17,239 nucleotides of DNA from UBA7236 sp031372705 (GTDB taxonomy: Bacteria; Bacteroidota; Bacteroidia; Chitinophagales; BACL12), in NCBI GenBank assembly GCA_031372705.1, contig JANMLV010000299.1, forward strand, positions 1 to 17,239, read 5' to 3'. The notes beneath the pieces are model-generated. The model saw only the letters and a program-made list of their open reading frames with translations. It did no database searches and was not told the DNA's origin. The position numbers were made by a program, and so were the translations under genes. The first letter of the stretch is position 1. Each line of letters opens with the position of its first letter. This document shows positions 15,233-17,239 of this stretch, in pieces.

Positions 15233-16768
15233 ATGCGAATTGAAAAATTTCAGTATATCCGAGAATTCGGACAGTTTGAAAACAAAACAGTAACCATTAA
15301 AGGTTGGGTTAGCAATAAACGTGACAGCAAGGGCTTGGTTTTCATAATTATGCGCGATGGCAGTGGGTTTACACAATGTGTTGCCGATGCTGCAAAATTG
15401 AGTGCAGAGGAGTTTGAATCTGCCAAGCGTTTAACAATGGAAAGTTCAGTATCACTAACGGGAACCGTAATAAAAGATGAGCGCCAGGTTGGAGGTTATG
15501 AACTGCAAATTACAGGCATCGAAATTATTCAGATTGCCGATGAATATCCTATATCCAAGAAAGAGCATGGTGTTGAGTTTTTAGTTGAAAACCGCCACCT
15601 ATGGTTACGTAGCAAGAAGCAATGGGCTATGATGCGCGTGCGTAATCGTGTGATTTTCGCCATCCACGATTTCTTTCAATCGAACGATTTTATGCAAATG
15701 GATGCCCCAATTTTTACAGGCAATGCTTGCGAAGGAACATCAACCCTATTTGAAACCGATTTTTATGGTAAACCTGCTTATTTAAGTCAGAGCGGTCAGC
15801 TTTATGGCGAAGCATTAGCCATGGCACATGGTAAAATTTACACTTTCGGACCAACATTTCGTGCCGAAAAATCGAAAACCCGCCGTCACTTATCCGAATT
15901 TTGGATGATTGAACCTGAAATGGCGTTTTATGATTTAGACATGGACATGGATTTAATTGAGCAGTTCTTAAAATCGGTGGTGCAAGATGTTACAACACAT
16001 TGCAAAGAAGAGCTTACCATTTTAGAGCGCGACACTGCATTCCTCGAAAACGCAATAAACCTGCAATTTCCGCGCATTCATTACGATGATGCCGTTGCAA
16101 TTATCAGAGGAGAAAAAGATGTGGATGGAAAAAATAGTATCAAAACCCTCGAAAACGATTTACAAGCAATCAATGAAAAAATTGCCGCATTACAAGCTGA
16201 AATAACTGAGCGTGAAGCAAAAATTGCATCGGGAATTTTAAAAGCCGGTGAAATTAACTTCAACAAAAATAAAATTGATACCATAAAAAATGATATTAAA
16301 GATTTACAGGAAAAATCGGATAATATCCCACAATGGCTCAATTCCGCAAGAAATTTTGAACACGGAAACGATTTCGGCGGAAGTGATGAAACTGTGCTAA
16401 CAAGATTATTTACTTGTCCGATTATGGTTTACAATTGGCCAACTGCCGTTAAAGCATTTTACATGAAGCGCGATCCTAAAGATCCTCGTTATGTAAAAGG
16501 AGTCGACGTTTTAGCACCGGAAGGATACGGTGAAATTGTTGGTGGAGCCGAACGAGAAGATAACTACGAAATGTTATTAGAACGCATCAAGCACGAAAAT
16601 TTACCGGTTGAAGCATTCGACTGGTATTTAGATTTGCGCAAATACGGTACAGTTCCTCACGCAGGTTTCGGACTAGGCTTAGAACGCATGGTGTTATGGA
16701 TCAGCGGCGCAACCCATATTCGCGAAGCAATACCATTTCCACGTTTCTACGGTCGCCTCGAGCCTTAA
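15233..16768 (+). CDS. asnS: asparaginyl-tRNA synthetase with an inserted charged helical segment
   Basis: 511 residues from ATG 15233. The frame is open upstream to a GTG at 15170, but MRIEKFQYIREF is a plausible N-terminus and the candidate promoter box lies inside the extension. The enzyme charges tRNA-Asn with asparagine in the cytoplasm. An OB-fold anticodon-binding domain (about 15-105) precedes the class II catalytic domain. Motif 2 is FRAEKSKTRRHLSEFWMIEP (209-228), and motif 3 is GFGLGLERMVLWI (478-490), with YGTVPHAG just before it. The end, FPRFYGRLEP, follows. Residues about 294-378 form a Lys/Glu-rich helical insertion between motifs 2 and 3. E. coli AsnS is 466 residues, so the extra length is largely this insert. 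Confidence 0.95.
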   Translation: MRIEKFQYIREFGQFENKTVTIKGWVSNKRDSKGLVFIIMRDGSGFTQCVADAAKLSAEEFESAKRLTMESSVSLTGTVIKDERQVGGYELQITGIEIIQIADEYPISKKEHGVEFLVENRHLWLRSKKQWAMMRVRNRVIFAIHDFFQSNDFMQMDAPIFTGNACEGTSTLFETDFYGKPAYLSQSGQLYGEALAMAHGKIYTFGPTFRAEKSKTRRHLSEFWMIEPEMAFYDLDMDMDLIEQFLKSVVQDVTTHCKEELTILERDTAFLENAINLQFPRIHYDDAVAIIRGEKDVDGKNSIKTLENDLQAINEKIAALQAEITEREAKIASGILKAGEINFNKNKIDTIKNDIKDLQEKSDNIPQWLNSARNFEHGNDFGGSDETVLTRLFTCPIMVYNWPTAVKAFYMKRDPKDPRYVKGVDVLAPEGYGEIVGGAEREDNYEMLLERIKHENLPVEAFDWYLDLRKYGTVPHAGFGLGLERMVLWISGATHIREAIPFPRFYGRLEP

Positions 16769-16809
16769 TGAGTAATGAGTTATTCGCTGCGCGAATATGA
16801 GTAATGAGT
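16768..16809. repeat. direct repeat flanking a small hairpin, just after asnS
   Basis: ATGAGTAATGAGT occurs at 16768-16780 and again at 16797-16809. Between and partly overlapping them, TATTCGC (16781-16787) and GCGAATA (16791-16797) form a seven-base-pair stem with a three-base loop. There is no T-run after the stem, so it is not a standard intrinsic terminator. The direct repeats around a palindrome suggest a small dispersed repeat or insertion scar. Confidence 0.6.
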
Positions 16810-16834
16810 GGTTACTGCAAGGTGACAAAAGGAA

Positions 16835-16861
16835 CCTGCCTGACTCACGCCGGCAGGCAGG
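16835..16861. repeat. GC-rich inverted repeat
   Basis: CCTGCCTG (16835-16842) and CAGGCAGG (16854-16861) are perfect reverse complements with an 11-base loop. The stretch is much richer in G+C than the surrounding DNA. It could fold in RNA, but no T-tract follows to make it a terminator. Confidence 0.6.
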
Positions 16862-16870
16862 CACTGGTCT

Positions 16871-16899
16871 AACGGATTTAACAGATTTAAACGGATTAG
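16871..16899. repeat. short nine-base periodic repeat
   Basis: The stretch is three imperfect copies of a nine-base unit: aacggattt, aacagattt and (a)aacggatta. No reading frame is suggested, and it belongs to the repeat-rich segment after asnS. Confidence 0.5.
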
Positions 16900-16924
16900 T
16901 TTTTGAGCTGGAATGAAGGCTGTT

Positions 16925-17109
16925 ACATCTGCACATCAGCACATTGGTTCCGGCTGTTTCATTAGCTAATTAGCCAATTGGCTCCGGCTGTTCAATTAGC
17001 ACATCAGCACATTAGCACATTAGCACATTGGTTCCGGCTGTTTCATTAGCTAATTAGCTAATTAGCCAATTGGCTCCGGCTGTTCCATTGGTACATCTGC
17101 ACATCATTG
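16925..17109. repeat. hierarchical tandem array built from octamers
   Basis: Two long units, 16931-16998 (68 bases) and 16999-17090 (92 bases), share the same order of elements: AGCACATC/AGCACATT octamers, GGTTCCGGCTG, then AGCTAATT and AGCCAATT octamers, GGCTCCGGCTG, and a short tail. The second unit is longer by exactly two AGCACATT octamers and one AGCTAATT octamer. A 13-base sequence, ACATCTGCACATC, is found at both edges (16925-16937 and 17093-17105), 168 bases apart, a multiple of eight. AGCCAATTGGCT (16972-16983 and 17064-17075) and GCTAATTAGC are perfect palindromes. No reading frame is suggested, and the repeats have no unique spacers, so this is not a CRISPR array. Confidence 0.8.
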
Positions 17110-17239
17110 TTGTCCGGTAAAACTTTGAACACGAGAAGATGTTTATATAAATCAAACCTTTTGATCTGCTTATTTGGTTATTTTCATGGAGAAGCCCCCT
17201 CAAAATTAAAAGTAAGTTGTGGTGAGGGAGGGAGGTATT

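Larger units (their letters stand above)
16769..17239. other. gene-free, repeat-rich stretch after asnS
   Basis: I see no convincing gene in these 471 bases on either strand; the one minus-strand frame at 16694-16942 overlaps asnS and repeats and has no family character. The stretch contains the four repeats listed separately. The last 130 bases (17110-17239) hold no recognised element, only an A/T-rich segment, a weak CCCTCA/TGAGGG inverted repeat (17197-17202, 17223-17228) and a purine-rich end. Confidence 0.6.

Noticed and set aside
16781..16797. Intrinsic terminator of asnS
   Set aside because: The stem is only seven base pairs and no T-run follows.
16925..17109. CRISPR array
   Set aside because: Repeats are adjacent octamers and long duplicated units without unique spacers of uniform length, and no cas gene is in the window.

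Overview
The window looks like chromosomal DNA of a low-GC member of the Bacteroidota, possibly a Chitinophagales-type lineage; the order-level guess is inference. Three things support this. It carries a complete Bacteroides aerotolerance (bat) gene cluster. Several genes are preceded by the Bacteroidota-type -7 promoter box TAnnTTTG. Starts show almost no Shine-Dalgarno sequence, and some genes begin with GTG or TTG. Nothing in the coding part looks phage- or plasmid-borne.

Left arm (1-4519): a minus-strand group reads glutathione-peroxidase-like enzyme, then DNA polymerase III delta' (holB), then a PSP1/RicT-type protein cut by the window edge. Next come a plus-strand 6-pyruvoyl-tetrahydropterin-synthase-family enzyme, a convergent membrane-anchored SRPBCC protein, and a minus-strand pair of an OsmC-family protein with a group III truncated globin.

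Centre (4688-12998): an eight-gene plus-strand bat operon runs moxR, DUF58 protein, a signal-peptide/one-TM protein, batA, batB, batC, batD, batE. Junctions are overlaps or gaps of a few bases, except for 85 bases between moxR and the DUF58 gene. The layout fits a MoxR AAA+ ATPase acting with three von Willebrand A-type proteins and with exported, membrane-anchored TPR and beta-domain partners. This is probably an envelope stress or protein-maturation machine whose molecular substrate is not known from the sequence.

Right arm (12967-16768): batE meets, tail to tail with a 32-base overlap, a minus-strand rpoN plus PAP2-like membrane protein pair. Divergent from rpoN is asnS, an asparaginyl-tRNA synthetase with a long charged helical insertion in its catalytic domain.

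Right end (16769-17239): no gene is visible. The stretch is packed with repeats: a direct repeat around a small hairpin, a GC-rich inverted repeat, a nine-base periodic stretch, and a hierarchical array built from octamers such as AGCACATT and AGCTAATT. This array is the least explained structure in the window. The coding content otherwise belongs to recognisable families, and no clearly new multigene system was found.
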